From: Butyrivibrio sp. AE3004
GTDB lineage: Bacteria; Bacillota; Clostridia; Lachnospirales; Lachnospiraceae
Direction of reading: 5' to 3'
NCBI RefSeq assembly: GCF_000703165.1
Contig: NZ_JNLQ01000002.1
Coordinates: 2,480,001 to 2,544,000, forward strand
Length of the DNA stretch: 64,000 nucleotides
Shown here: in pieces, positions 1 to 8,473 of the stretch
Layout: each line of letters opens with the position of its first letter
How positions within the stretch are numbered: position 1 is the stretch's first letter
Position numbers and translations under genes: made by a program
The notes under the pieces: model-generated
What the model was told of the DNA's origin: nothing
Database searches by the model: none
Seen by the model: only the letters and a program-made list of their open reading frames with translations

Positions 1-309
1 ATTGAGTATCACGTAAGCGGAAGCTGATTCAATTTCAGGATTCTCCTTTATCTTAAAACTGGGAGAATCGCTGTGACTTGCTATCATATAAAAACCATTG
101 TAATCATCCGCCGGAATCTTAAATGAAATAATGGAAGAGCCTGATCTTGTAACAAAATAATTGCCGCCCTTCTCAAGCTCCCATTTTCGATCTTCCTTAA
201 GTTCTGTAAACCCTTCCTCAAGAAGTCTCTTTGACATCACTGAAACTGCATGGTATGCAGTAGGACTTTCCTTAATAAAATCCGTTAATCCTTTTATTGT
301 TTCTTTCAT
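1..309 (-). CDS. M18-family aminopeptidase, N-terminal part (runs off the left edge)
   Basis: Reading leftward from the ATG at 309, 103 codons stay open to base 1, so the C-terminal part lies outside the window. The start reads MKETIKGLTDFI and residues 78-87 read ASHSDSPSFK. This is the metal-binding H-x-D segment of M18 (aspartyl-type) aminopeptidases, which resembles AHTDSP in better-known members. The family comprises cytosolic, di-zinc enzymes that remove N-terminal residues from peptides. A GGTGA-like ribosome-binding sequence lies just upstream of the start. The remaining zinc ligands cannot be checked because they are off the window. Confidence 0.85.
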   Translation of the reverse strand, partial: MKETIKGLTDFIKESPTAYHAVSVMSKRLLEEGFTELKEDRKWELEKGGNYFVTRSGSSIISFKIPADDYNGFYMIASHSDSPSFKIKENPEIESASAYVILN

Positions 310-396
310 TTCTTCACCTTCTGTTCTCTTGCCCTCTGAATATCTCTTGAAAAGGATTTCTTCGGGCAGTTCTTTTATTTTTCAAACAAACTTACA

Positions 397-1227
397 CTAT
401 CTCTCATTGCCGGTTATTCTATCCTGAAGACCTTTGTAAAACTCTGACATTCTGTCTGTATTCAACTTCCTGCCACCTCTGAAGACAGGGCGTTTAAATC
501 TGAAATTCTTTATATTCTTAAGCTGATATCTCTGTCTGAAGTCCAATGATTCCGCTGCTGATGCTATAGCCTCTCTTGCTCTTGCGGGAACAGCGGTAAT
601 TGCTTCCTTAGCCCTTACCGGTGTAGCTGCAGCTGTCTGATACACATCCTCCATCTTTTCATCAAATTCTGCCATCGCTCCCTCGACCATATCAAGAAGA
701 TGAATAAGACTTGACACCGTAAGAACAAGATCCGCTGCAAGATATGCCATAAGCAAAAGCGCAATAACTTCTGCTACATACGGATTCACCATTGCCTTAA
801 CTTTCTCAGAAAAAGGAAGGACAAATCTGGTAACAAGCACACCCGCAACACCAAATCCTACTGTTGCCGGGACGCATACACGTCCGTTAATATTCAGCGG
901 AATGTCGTTATATTCCCACCAAACCGCGTGGAATCTTTTCTCAAGAAAATATGATGTGCTGTATTCAAGAATAATACTGCCCACTGCACAAATAAGAAAA
1001 ATCTTCCAAATTGGAATCATGTTGTATGGTATTCCTCTAAACCACGGAAGATACCCAAACACAATAGAGCATAGCACAGCTCCTGTACCATAAATAGGAC
1101 AGATAGGTCCAAATAAAAAGCCTCTGTTTCTCCAATGTCCTTCCTTGACTGTGCAGTAAATACATTCATATACCCAGCCAACAAAACTATATATTACAAA
1201 CTCTATAAAAAGTTTACTTATAAACAT
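397..1227 (-). CDS. CmpB-like putative ABC-transporter type IV membrane protein
   Basis: 276 residues with about five hydrophobic segments in the first 180. The N-terminal signature FVGWVYECIYCTVKEGHWRNR followed by RGFLFGPICPIYG is typical of the PF06541 (ABC_trans_CmpB) family, common in Firmicutes and without an established substrate. The C-terminal ~90 residues are charged and probably cytoplasmic (DKMEDVYQTAAATPVRAKEA, then a basic tail). A GGGGAG sequence about ten bases upstream of ATG 1227 can serve as ribosome-binding site. It is separated by about 70 bases from nth, which is transcribed in the same direction. The function is not known. Confidence 0.8.
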   Translation of the reverse strand: MFISKLFIEFVIYSFVGWVYECIYCTVKEGHWRNRGFLFGPICPIYGTGAVLCSIVFGYLPWFRGIPYNMIPIWKIFLICAVGSIILEYSTSYFLEKRFHAVWWEYNDIPLNINGRVCVPATVGFGVAGVLVTRFVLPFSEKVKAMVNPYVAEVIALLLMAYLAADLVLTVSSLIHLLDMVEGAMAEFDEKMEDVYQTAAATPVRAKEAITAVPARAREAIASAAESLDFRQRYQLKNIKNFRFKRPVFRGGRKLNTDRMSEFYKGLQDRITGNER

Positions 1228-1296
1228 TTACTAATATGCTCCCCTGTAAAACAGTTATGCTTGTCGCAAGCCATTATCCATACTTTACGGTAAGCC

Positions 1297-1935
1297 TTAA
1301 GCATTTTTCTTTCCATACTTACAGATATCCTTCAGACAGCAATTACTGCAATCAGGCCTTCTTGCAACACAGACTTTCCTCCCATGCCACACAAATCTAT
1401 GGCATAAGCTGTTACCTTCTTCAGGAGGGATTATTTTCCATAAAGCTTTCTCAACCTTTGCGGGATCCTTCTCATCATCCACAAGTCCTATCAGGTTACT
1501 GAGCCTTATGCAATGTGTATCGGTAACTATTGCGGGCTTGCCAAAAACATCTCCCATAACAAGATTGGCACTTTTTCGTCCTACACCTGGAAGTGCCAGT
1601 AATTCCTCCATGTTATCAGGGACTTTGTCATCATATTTTTCATGAAGCATTTTCATGCATGCACTGATATCTCTCGCCTTGGATTTTCCTAGGCCACATG
1701 GTCTTACGATCTCCTCAATCTCCGAAGGATCGGCATTTGCAAGAGCCTCCACAGTCGGAAATTTCTCATACAAAAGCGGAGTTGTCTTATCAACCCGTGC
1801 ATCAGTGCACTGAGCAGCAAGCCTTACACTCACAAGGAGTTGCCATGCCTCACTGTAATCAAGAGTACAATCCGCATCGGGATACTCTTTTCTCAGCCTG
1901 TTTATCACTTCCAATGCTAACTGTTTTTTTGTCAT
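1297..1935 (-). CDS. nth: Endonuclease III (DNA glycosylase/AP lyase)
   Basis: Base-excision repair enzyme that removes oxidised pyrimidines and cleaves the abasic site. From ATG 1935 the protein has 212 residues, the usual length. The helix-hairpin-helix LPGVGRKSANLVMGD carries the catalytic lysine, and VTDTH carries the catalytic aspartate. The C-terminal C-x6-C-x2-C-x5-C pattern (CVARRPDCSNCCLKDIC) is the 4Fe-4S site. An in-frame TTG at 2016 would add 27 residues, but that stretch translates the terminator hairpin of the preceding gene and does not resemble Nth, so ATG 1935 is preferred. Being downstream of a terminator, it probably has its own promoter. Confidence 0.95.
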   Translation of the reverse strand: MTKKQLALEVINRLRKEYPDADCTLDYSEAWQLLVSVRLAAQCTDARVDKTTPLLYEKFPTVEALANADPSEIEEIVRPCGLGKSKARDISACMKMLHEKYDDKVPDNMEELLALPGVGRKSANLVMGDVFGKPAIVTDTHCIRLSNLIGLVDDEKDPAKVEKALWKIIPPEEGNSLCHRFVWHGRKVCVARRPDCSNCCLKDICKYGKKNA

Positions 1936-1970
1936 AAAAACACACCCATCTATTTTATCGCATATTCCCA

Positions 1971-2008
1971 AAAAAAACGAGTCCGAAAAGCAAAAGCCTC
2001 CCGGACTC
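1971..2008 (-). terminator. Rho-independent terminator after the 2013-2465 gene
   Basis: On the minus strand, GAGTCCG pairs with CGGACTC around a 16-base loop (arms 2002-2008 and 1979-1985) and is followed by a run of eight T. It lies just after the stop of the 150-residue gene and separates that operon from nth. Confidence 0.85.
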
Positions 2009-2012
2009 ATTG

Positions 2013-2465
2013 TCAATTCTCTGTTTGCTCCAGCGCACTGTTGACAAGCTTCAATAGCTCAAGTGCACTTCTAAAATGAACGTTCTTTTTCTTTTCTGAC
2101 CAAAGTACCTGTCCCTGCCAGGAGCTGTTCTGTCTGAACTTAACCTGTACAATAAATGTAGCCTTTTCACCCCTGTAGGTCTTCAAAGATCTGATAGGCT
2201 CTCTTTTCCTTATAGAGTTGGGGTTGTGATAATCCCTGGATTTATCCTTTTGTCCAAAAGTCCTGTAAGATGTAGTCCTCTGAGGAAAATCCCAGTTATC
2301 ATACAGTCTGTCCATCAACATTACCATCTCATATCCACTTCCGAAAGGAAGTGCATCTTCCTCGTAGGGGGTCCACAAGACACCGTTAAAATCCCTGTCC
2401 GAAAACTCATCGACACAAATGCAGATTAAGTTTTTTCCATAAATACGTGATTCTGAATCAGTCAT
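2013..2465 (-). CDS. Conserved Lachnospiraceae protein of unknown function
   Basis: 150 residues, no signal peptide or membrane segment, so probably cytoplasmic. The C-terminal half reads TFIVQVKFRQNSSWQGQVLW and then EKKKNVHFRSALELLKLVNSAL. From memory, this pattern (FRQNSSWQG, then FRSxLELLxLxxSAL) recurs in small Lachnospiraceae proteins with no assigned role. Its ATG overlaps the stop codon of the MBG-repeat surface protein gene (ATGA at 2462-2465), so the two are probably translationally coupled. A terminator follows directly. No catalytic motif is evident. Confidence 0.75.
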   Translation of the reverse strand: MTDSESRIYGKNLICICVDEFSDRDFNGVLWTPYEEDALPFGSGYEMVMLMDRLYDNWDFPQRTTSYRTFGQKDKSRDYHNPNSIRKREPIRSLKTYRGEKATFIVQVKFRQNSSWQGQVLWSEKKKNVHFRSALELLKLVNSALEQTEN

Positions 2466-4651
2466 TTCTTATATCTCTTATCTCTTTTAATAGTCATCGC
2501 AGCCAGTAAAAGAACAGCAGCTGCAAATATCCCAAGATGTCCTTCCATATTAGTATCGTCTTCTGTTGAAGATCTTCTCGCACCAAGAACTTTGTCGCCT
2601 TTTTTTCCGGCACCCACGCTCACAGTTCCGTCCTGGCCTCTCTTGGCCCCGAGAACATTTTCATTTCCTGCGGATGTGGTGCCATCCTGCGGCGCCTCGG
2701 TCACTGAAGCATCGGCCTTTGTCTGATCCGTTGTATCAGCCTTTGAAGCAGAACTACCTGAAGCATTTGAATCACTTGATGTACCGGAATTATCCGATGT
2801 GTTTTCCTGATTTTCAGAATTATTTGAAGGTTTCTGAGCCTCAGCACCCGTATCGGATTTATCCTTTTTCTCTTCGTTTACAGCAGTATCACCTGCTTTT
2901 GTAACTGATAAAACACCGGGAACTTTTTCAATATCATAGTTCTCTGCCAGTGTACCTTCATTCAGCTCATAGGTAAAGTAGTTATAACTTTCTCCTACCT
3001 TTTTCTGCTTTCCGGTGAATTTGTAGGTAGCACCTTCTCCTTCAACGAAGCCATCCCCGGATACGGTTACTTCATGTTTTTCCAACACCTTATTATTATA
3101 TTTCTTCTTAAGGCTGGCCGATGTGAGTATTACTTTTCTCTTATCAATAGTGAAAACACCGGGCTTAAACTCAAATTTGAACTGATTTGTTACGTCATTA
3201 CCTTCGGAATCCCTGATTACTGGTGAACCGGTTATGGCAACGGGATAATTTCCTGCATTTTTACCTGTGGCCGTAGCAGATATGCCTGTTACTGTAAATG
3301 TTGAATCGCCAATCGTAACCGTAAGTACCTGAGCAGGGTCACCGTTTCCGTTTATCTGATATTCGGAATCGCTCCTGCCCTCAAGTGTGTAACCTGAAAT
3401 AGTCTGCTCTTTTCCGGAATATTTACCAATGCCGTCAATACCCTCAATAGTGATGATATATTTTTGAGCATCCGTTCTCTCAACAACAGATATTCCGCCA
3501 TAAGTGTAATTTATCTGGTAATTGTTTAAATCGGTTCCTTCCTTCACGGAACTGATGGTGAACGCATTAATATCGGTTCCTACTGCAGTCCTTGATCCGG
3601 TAAAGGTGTAATATGCACCCTGTCCCTCTACCCAGCCGTCTTCTTCCGCAAGAGGCGTATTGCCATTTGTTATCGGATTGCCGTCATAAGTCTTAACAAG
3701 ATTCATGGACCTTAAGGTAACTGTTCTCTTCTGAACCACACCGCTTGTAGAAACTTTAAGTGAAGCAGGCGCTGTCACCTGTGTAAGCTCACTGTTATAT
3801 ACAATCGTTCCCGACAATGATACATCAAAAGTTGTATCGGCAACATTCTGCGCCGTTACAGTCACTTTGTTGTCAGCAAGTCCCGAAATATAAAAAGTCT
3901 CACCTGAGGAATCCGTAGCGGTAACCACAGCTACATCGGTTCCTCCTATAGTAACTGTCTGGGCATTCAGGCTCACCTTGACCTCATGGCTATTACCATC
4001 ATATACAGGTGTCTCATCAGCAGTACCAGCTGCACTAAGATTACTTACAGAAACCGAGGCTTCATTTAAAGTGGTAGTTCCCACCTGCAAAGAATTACTG
4101 TCCTGAGTTTCCGGAGTGTCTGTATTTTGAGGAGCATCAGGACCGGAAACTGTTTCTGATACATCAGCTGCAGGAGTATTTCCACTACTTTCAGGCACTT
4201 CGCTCATATCCTGGCTGCTATTTAAATCTGAACCATTTGCAGCCTGAAGATTATTCCCCGCATCAATAGTAGACTCTGATTCCAGACCATTACCAGTTTC
4301 AAGACCATTGTCTGTTCCATCTGCATTAGTTTCTTCCGCAGGGTTATCTGTATCGGATGCACTGCTCTCATCGGATTGTCTGTTACCGTTTAACCCACCT
4401 TCTGTTAAGGAAACTTCAAATGTCTCTGTAATATCTCCTATATCAGTGGCCTTATCCGGATCAGCCTCTCCCACTTCTCCGATCATACCCGAAGTGTCTG
4501 TCTGCATCTCCCCGGTGGCAGCATCTTCTCCGGAAGTCGAAAACTCAGCACACACTTTATATGAATCAGCTGTGCTGACCGTTAAGGCCGCTGCCATAAT
4601 ACACGCAACAACTGTATTCTTGCCTATTTTTCTAATATTTTTCCCCTTCAA
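2462..4651 (-). CDS. Secreted MBG-repeat surface protein with C-terminal membrane anchor
   Basis: 729 residues from a TTG start preceded by GAGGG. The order is: signal peptide (about 1-36, hydrophobic VACIMAAALTVSTADS); Ser/Thr/Asp/Asn-rich low-complexity stretch to about 190; immunoglobulin-like modules; a second low-complexity stretch; one membrane helix (about 706-720, IFAAAVLLLAAMTI); and a basic tail. At least two modules match the MBG family (KRTVTLRSMNLVKTYDGNP and KRKVILTSASLKKKYNNKV, each followed by GxGAxYxFTG). There is no LPXTG. VLGAKR (666) and VLGARR (688) precede the helix; from memory this motif recurs before the anchor in other Lachnospiraceae surface proteins. A role as wall-associated adhesin or stalk is inferred. 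Confidence 0.85.
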   Translation of the reverse strand: MKGKNIRKIGKNTVVACIMAAALTVSTADSYKVCAEFSTSGEDAATGEMQTDTSGMIGEVGEADPDKATDIGDITETFEVSLTEGGLNGNRQSDESSASDTDNPAEETNADGTDNGLETGNGLESESTIDAGNNLQAANGSDLNSSQDMSEVPESSGNTPAADVSETVSGPDAPQNTDTPETQDSNSLQVGTTTLNEASVSVSNLSAAGTADETPVYDGNSHEVKVSLNAQTVTIGGTDVAVVTATDSSGETFYISGLADNKVTVTAQNVADTTFDVSLSGTIVYNSELTQVTAPASLKVSTSGVVQKRTVTLRSMNLVKTYDGNPITNGNTPLAEEDGWVEGQGAYYTFTGSRTAVGTDINAFTISSVKEGTDLNNYQINYTYGGISVVERTDAQKYIITIEGIDGIGKYSGKEQTISGYTLEGRSDSEYQINGNGDPAQVLTVTIGDSTFTVTGISATATGKNAGNYPVAITGSPVIRDSEGNDVTNQFKFEFKPGVFTIDKRKVILTSASLKKKYNNKVLEKHEVTVSGDGFVEGEGATYKFTGKQKKVGESYNYFTYELNEGTLAENYDIEKVPGVLSVTKAGDTAVNEEKKDKSDTGAEAQKPSNNSENQENTSDNSGTSSDSNASGSSASKADTTDQTKADASVTEAPQDGTTSAGNENVLGAKRGQDGTVSVGAGKKGDKVLGARRSSTEDDTNMEGHLGIFAAAVLLLAAMTIKRDKRYKK

Positions 4652-4796
4652 ATTGTTACCCTCATATATAACTAAACCAAAAACTAAAACAAAAAAATCA
4701 TATTAATTTTATATGTTTTTTATATTTTACGCAACATATTCGATTATTATTCGAAGCTATAGGTTTAAATTGCCCTTTTGCTGCTTCTTCGTTTTA

Positions 4797-5864
4797 TTAC
4801 TTTTTCTTTTTATTCTTCTTTTCTTCTTTTTCTTTAAGAAGCTTTTCTTCCTCTTTTTCCTTTGCTTCAAGCCTCATTTTTTCAGTAAGTGCCACACTAT
4901 CGTCCCAGGATTTGTATCTCTCATCTCCGCGCCTGTCGATCATGTCGCCCCCAAATCTTCCAAACAGTTCTGACGCAAGATAATCTGTAAATTTGCAGCT
5001 TCCTTCATAATTTAAATGAGAATGGTCATTAAAATCTGTTTCAAAGTCAAGTCCGATCGCATCATATTCATAATTCATGTTTATGAATTCTATACCGTTG
5101 CTCGCTGCAATATCGGCAACCCTGTTATATGAAAGCATCTCCTTATTCTCCGCAGCATAAGGAGCTACGATAAAGAACAACTTTACGTTGTTATCATTGG
5201 CAAAATCAATTATCTTCTGAAGATATTTCTCCGACTTGGGTGTAAGATCAGCAGCAAGGGTCACATTAAAATCCGGCACAGGCTGAGCTTTCACAGCACA
5301 GTATGGTGTATAGCCCTTGAAAGTTATAAGGTCTTCCCTCCCAAAAAGCGCATCAAAATCCTCTTCTCCCAGGTCTTCATATCGATTGTGATAAGTGAAA
5401 AAATCAGGAAAATAATCATCCCATCTCATAACCTCGCAGCTATTCGCAAAAAGTGCGAGTTTGTTGAAGGATGGCTTTAGTCCCTGCAGATTTTCATACA
5501 AAAAGTCATACTGATAATCATTTTTGAAATTAGCGGGTGCATAAAAATCCAAAACCGCTACTTTGGGCTGCTGTGTTTTTAAAGCTTCTTTAAAATAATA
5601 GTAAGTCTGCCACAAAGTCTGCTCAGCAGCACTGAAATCAAAAGCTGCAATCCCGTATTTTTCCCAGAGCAAAGCAGTATTTACATCACAATGAATATGG
5701 CTTGAACCTAGCATCAGAACATCAATCGAATCCTTAGGCTGGGCATAAAAACTCTTCGCCTGATTTATTCCGTGAATTGATTTTTTGGAAAGCAATCTGT
5801 CAAGACTACTCATTGTTATTACAAACGCCAGTATAAATGCTGTATATGTCAGTATCTTTTTCAT
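4797..5864 (-). CDS. SGNH-like membrane-anchored protein, partner of the MBOAT acyltransferase
   Basis: 355 residues starting MKKILTYTAFILAFVITMSS, a signal anchor. The SGNH nucleophile region is VLMLGSSHIHCDVN (GSSH at about 53-56) and the C-terminal D-x-x-H region is FNDHSHLNYEGS. This resembles DltD/AlgX/AlgJ-type extracytoplasmic proteins that pass acyl groups onto polymers. The last ~30 residues are almost only Lys and Glu. AAGGAG precedes ATG 5864. It lies 140 bases downstream of the MBOAT gene on the same strand, the usual pairing for O-acetylation of a surface polysaccharide. The acyl acceptor cannot be read from sequence. Confidence 0.8.
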   Translation of the reverse strand: MKKILTYTAFILAFVITMSSLDRLLSKKSIHGINQAKSFYAQPKDSIDVLMLGSSHIHCDVNTALLWEKYGIAAFDFSAAEQTLWQTYYYFKEALKTQQPKVAVLDFYAPANFKNDYQYDFLYENLQGLKPSFNKLALFANSCEVMRWDDYFPDFFTYHNRYEDLGEEDFDALFGREDLITFKGYTPYCAVKAQPVPDFNVTLAADLTPKSEKYLQKIIDFANDNNVKLFFIVAPYAAENKEMLSYNRVADIAASNGIEFINMNYEYDAIGLDFETDFNDHSHLNYEGSCKFTDYLASELFGRFGGDMIDRRGDERYKSWDDSVALTEKMRLEAKEKEEEKLLKEKEEKKNKKKK

Positions 5865-6004
5865 TTATCTCCTTAAAAACCTTTGCTCGATATTTGTTAT
5901 AGCAACCAAATGTCTTTGTTGTACCGTTAAAATATTTTTGTTATTACATCAATCTCTTAAGCAGTCGATTATTAAATGTTTCAAAGTAATATATTATCCA
6001 AATA

Positions 6005-7438
6005 TCAGAAATCCATATACATAAATCCGATAACCTGCTCAGACGGTCCATACACTCCATAAACAAGAATTAGCACCAAAAGTACGAATAAAACCGCAAG
6101 TCTGACAGACAAAGCTTTTTCCATCAAAAGTTCGGGAAAATCCTTTTCGTTTATGCTTGAAAAAACATCCATAACTATCATGATTACAACGCCTATTATC
6201 ATGATCCAGAACTGATAGTTACTCATTTCCAGAAATTCCATTTCCTCAGCCCAGCTCATAGTAACACCGCTTCCAAGAATCATGTTCTTTACATATACAA
6301 GTGCCCTCGACAAGCTCTCGCAGCCAAAGAAAATCCATGCAGTCGACACGCTGATAAATACCAGAATTCTTCTTACAATCTTCATAGCTTTTGCTTCAAA
6401 AACATGCATGGATTCCAGGAAATTATCCACTACCGATAAAAATCCGTGAATTAGTCCCCATGCCACGAAATTCAAGCCGTTTCCATGCCACAGGCCGCAT
6501 ACAAAGAATACTATCACCGTATTAAGGTACTTACGAAATGCTCCTTTCCTGTTTCCGCCAAGAGGAATATAAATGTAATCCCTTAACCAATTGCTTAAAG
6601 AGATATGCCACCTACGCCAAAAATCAGACATACTCTTTGCTGTATACGGTGCCTTAAAATTCTGAGTAAGCCTGATACCAAAAAGAAGCGCAATTCCTAT
6701 CGCTATTGATGAATAGCCTGCAAAATCAGTATATATCTGAAGTGTATACATCAGACTGCCCGCAATAAGTCCTATTCTTGAATGAAAATCAGGATTATTA
6801 AGAAGTATCTCCGTGTACTTAGCAAATCTGTTTGCCAGAATCAGCTTCATGCTAAAGCCGTAAACAAGATACGCAAAGCTTCTGTTCAGATTTTCCTCGT
6901 TAAAAAACTTCGCTGTAGCAGCAGCCTCTTTTTGTGAAAAGAAGTTCTCTGCTCTCTCGATAGGACCACTTATGAATTTTGCAAAAAACGACTGATACAA
7001 AAGGAAATCCACAGGTGACGGAAAATGTTCTGTTTTCCCTTTTTCCGTATCAACCAAAAAACTGATAGACTGGAAAATATAATACGAAAAACCGATAGGC
7101 AATACTGCCCACGCCATAAAAGATGGTAGTGTATCCCTTGCTCTCAAGACAGCTCCCATCTTAAGGACACTGAGCAAGGACACGCATGCAACCACACTTA
7201 AAACAGTCAGTACTTTCGAAAGAACCGGTCTTCCATCATGAAATCTATGGATTAAAAATCCTGCGACGTACGTGAATACAGAGACTGCCACCATAAACGC
7301 AAAGGCAAGTCTGCTCATGATCGCAATATATCCGAAGCTAACCATCATCAGCACAAACGGTCTGTATTTCGGTGCAGAAAAATAATACGCGAGCAGTGCA
7401 ACGGTCAGGAATAACAACGTAGTAAATTCAAAGGTCAT
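6005..7438 (-). CDS. MBOAT-family membrane O-acyltransferase (AlgI/DltB-like)
   Basis: 477 residues, polytopic. Family motifs in order are ISGPIER (157-163), YTDFAGYS (236-243), FWRRWHISLSNWLRDYIYIP (273-292), GGNRKG and GLWHG with the catalytic His near 318. Members carry acyl groups across the cytoplasmic membrane to an extracytoplasmic acceptor, usually with an SGNH partner like the one encoded next. GGAG precedes ATG 7438. Whether the target is a wall polymer, an exopolysaccharide or teichoic acid is unknown; no dltA, dltC or alginate genes are nearby. Confidence 0.92.
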   Translation of the reverse strand: MTFEFTTLLFLTVALLAYYFSAPKYRPFVLMMVSFGYIAIMSRLAFAFMVAVSVFTYVAGFLIHRFHDGRPVLSKVLTVLSVVACVSLLSVLKMGAVLRARDTLPSFMAWAVLPIGFSYYIFQSISFLVDTEKGKTEHFPSPVDFLLYQSFFAKFISGPIERAENFFSQKEAAATAKFFNEENLNRSFAYLVYGFSMKLILANRFAKYTEILLNNPDFHSRIGLIAGSLMYTLQIYTDFAGYSSIAIGIALLFGIRLTQNFKAPYTAKSMSDFWRRWHISLSNWLRDYIYIPLGGNRKGAFRKYLNTVIVFFVCGLWHGNGLNFVAWGLIHGFLSVVDNFLESMHVFEAKAMKIVRRILVFISVSTAWIFFGCESLSRALVYVKNMILGSGVTMSWAEEMEFLEMSNYQFWIMIIGVVIMIVMDVFSSINEKDFPELLMEKALSVRLAVLFVLLVLILVYGVYGPSEQVIGFMYMDF

Positions 7439-7813
7439 GTTTTATCTCCATAAGCTAATAGTCAAAAAATTATATCATATATTAAGGTTACTTTGATAGT
7501 CGTCATTATGGAAAGTATAGTTGCCAAAATCAAAGTCGACTGTATAAAAAATACTATAGTTAATCATTTGTTTATAAAGACTTTTTTCGACTTTACACTA
7601 TTTTCCATTAAAAGATCATCTATATTACATTTGTTCAAATGCCACAAATGCGATTTTTACAGGATTTTTGAAATTCAAGTGGATTTATTATAAAAAAGTT
7701 ATAGCCAAATTATACAATCATATGTTGTACATTTTATGCATTTAAAATATTTAATTATGATTTTATCCATGTTAATCTTCTCCCATGAAGCGCAAAACCC
7801 TGTATTAGTTTGA
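7439..7813. other. A+T-rich intergenic stretch
   Basis: No gene with a credible start, ribosome-binding site and codon pattern is seen on either strand. A plus-strand frame at 7493-7693 is rich in Ile, Phe and Lys, as random A+T-rich DNA would be, and is not called. The minus-strand side probably holds the promoter of the MBOAT gene. Confidence 0.5.
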
Positions 7814-7942
7814 AAAGGAAGTAACGCTGAAGATATTGAAGAAGAAAAGACTTATTCCTGGATCGAAGAGGCCAAAGCTCCCAAGACTATCGTAGCAGCA
7901 CCAGAGACTCTTGCTGAAGAAAAAACCTATTCATGGATTTAA
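7814..7942 (+). pseudogene. Coding-like remnant with a duplicated EEKTYSWI motif
   Basis: A frame opens after a TGA (7811-7813) with GGAAG and runs to a TAA at 7940-7942, but has no ATG, GTG or TTG start. It contains EEEKTYSWIEEAKAPK (7841-7885) and then AEEKTYSWI ending at the stop. The two motif copies differ at DNA level only by synonymous third-base changes (AAG/AAA, ACT/ACC, TCC/TCA, ATC/ATT), which indicates past selection on the peptide. After the stop the frame continues APKA, again matching the first copy with only silent changes. I do not recognise the family. It could be the tail of a gene lost when the neighbouring element inserted. Confidence 0.45.
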
Positions 7943-8015
7943 GCACCAAAAGCCTGACATCATTTTTATTCCATAACTAATAAACAGAATTAAAAAAATT
8001 TTTTGAGTATAATAG

Positions 8016-8050
8016 AAAAACCTCAAGGTTCGAAAGCCTTGAGGTTTTTT
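8016..8050. terminator. Bidirectional terminator, probably the original tRNA-Thr terminator
   Basis: AAAAACCTCAAGG pairs perfectly with CCTTGAGGTTTTT around an 8-base loop, giving a stem bounded by A and T runs that can end transcripts from either side. It sits just beyond the left copy of the tRNA-Thr 3' end on the minus strand, where the terminator of the tRNA would have been before the element inserted. Confidence 0.8.
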
Positions 8051-8054
8051 AATT

Positions 8055-8076
8055 CGAGCTGGCAACGGGAATCGGA
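8055..8076. repeat. att site, displaced 3' end of tRNA-Thr (left end of element)
   Basis: A 22-base sequence beginning CGAGCTGGCAACGG is identical to 11631-11652, where it forms the 3' end of an intact tRNA-Thr gene. Here only the 3' part of the tRNA is present (T-arm part plus acceptor strand), after which the sequence diverges. This is the usual footprint of site-specific integration into a tRNA gene. Confidence 0.88.
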
Positions 8077-8122
8077 TAATAGCCAGTTACGAAAACCCGC
8101 ATGGAAAGGAGGTTTTCGGTGC

Positions 8123-8159
8123 TCTCTTTTATAAAAGAGACCACTTTAAAGACCACTTT
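8123..8159. repeat. 18-bp palindrome and two GACCACTTT direct repeats near the left att
   Basis: A perfect palindrome, TCTCTTTTATAAAAGAGA, at 8123-8140 overlaps GACCACTTT at 8139-8147, and a second GACCACTTT follows at 8151-8159, 12 bases later. The same word is near the right end (11561-11569, with GACCACTAT at 11572) and once inside the element (9231-9239). Paired short direct repeats next to both att sites are typical of recombinase arm-type binding sites. Confidence 0.6.
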
Positions 8160-8172
8160 TAATTCGCCTTCA

Positions 8173-8469
8173 TTACTTAGCTGGAATAAAAATTCGCTTG
8201 GAATTAATATAATCCTCAACATTCCTTTTTGCCTTAAGCAGTTTTTCTACCAACCCTTCAGGTGGATCCTGCATAAGTGCATATGACAATTCAACATCTG
8301 TTTTCGCCTGCATATATTCTGATCTACTATAAAGACCATTTGATGCTTCAAGGAAAGTCTTGTCATCAACAATAATATCTTCTATCACTTGTCCTGAATT
8401 ATCTTCATCCAAACTATATCCCATATCCAATTTATCTAGTATTTCCCATCTTTCCTTTTCTGATGACAT
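8173..8469 (-). CDS. Small acidic protein of unknown function (element cargo)
   Basis: 98 residues starting MSSEKERWEILDKLDMGYSL, with no membrane segment. The middle reads KTFLEASNGLYSRSEYMQAK and the end is basic (INSKRIFIPAK). AGGTG lies upstream of ATG 8469. It starts four bases after the stop of the JAB-protease gene and is presumably cotranscribed with it, so it may act with that protein as partner, adaptor or inhibitor. I do not recognise the family and see no toxin or DNA-binding motif. Confidence 0.6.
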   Translation of the reverse strand: MSSEKERWEILDKLDMGYSLDEDNSGQVIEDIIVDDKTFLEASNGLYSRSEYMQAKTDVELSYALMQDPPEGLVEKLLKAKRNVEDYINSKRIFIPAK

Positions 8470-8473
8470 AAAA

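Noticed and set aside
1936..2016. Longer nth from a TTG at 2016
   Set aside because: The extra 27 residues are the translation of a terminator hairpin and do not resemble Nth.
7493..7693. 66-codon plus-strand frame
   Set aside because: A+T-driven composition, no ribosome-binding site and no recognisable motif.
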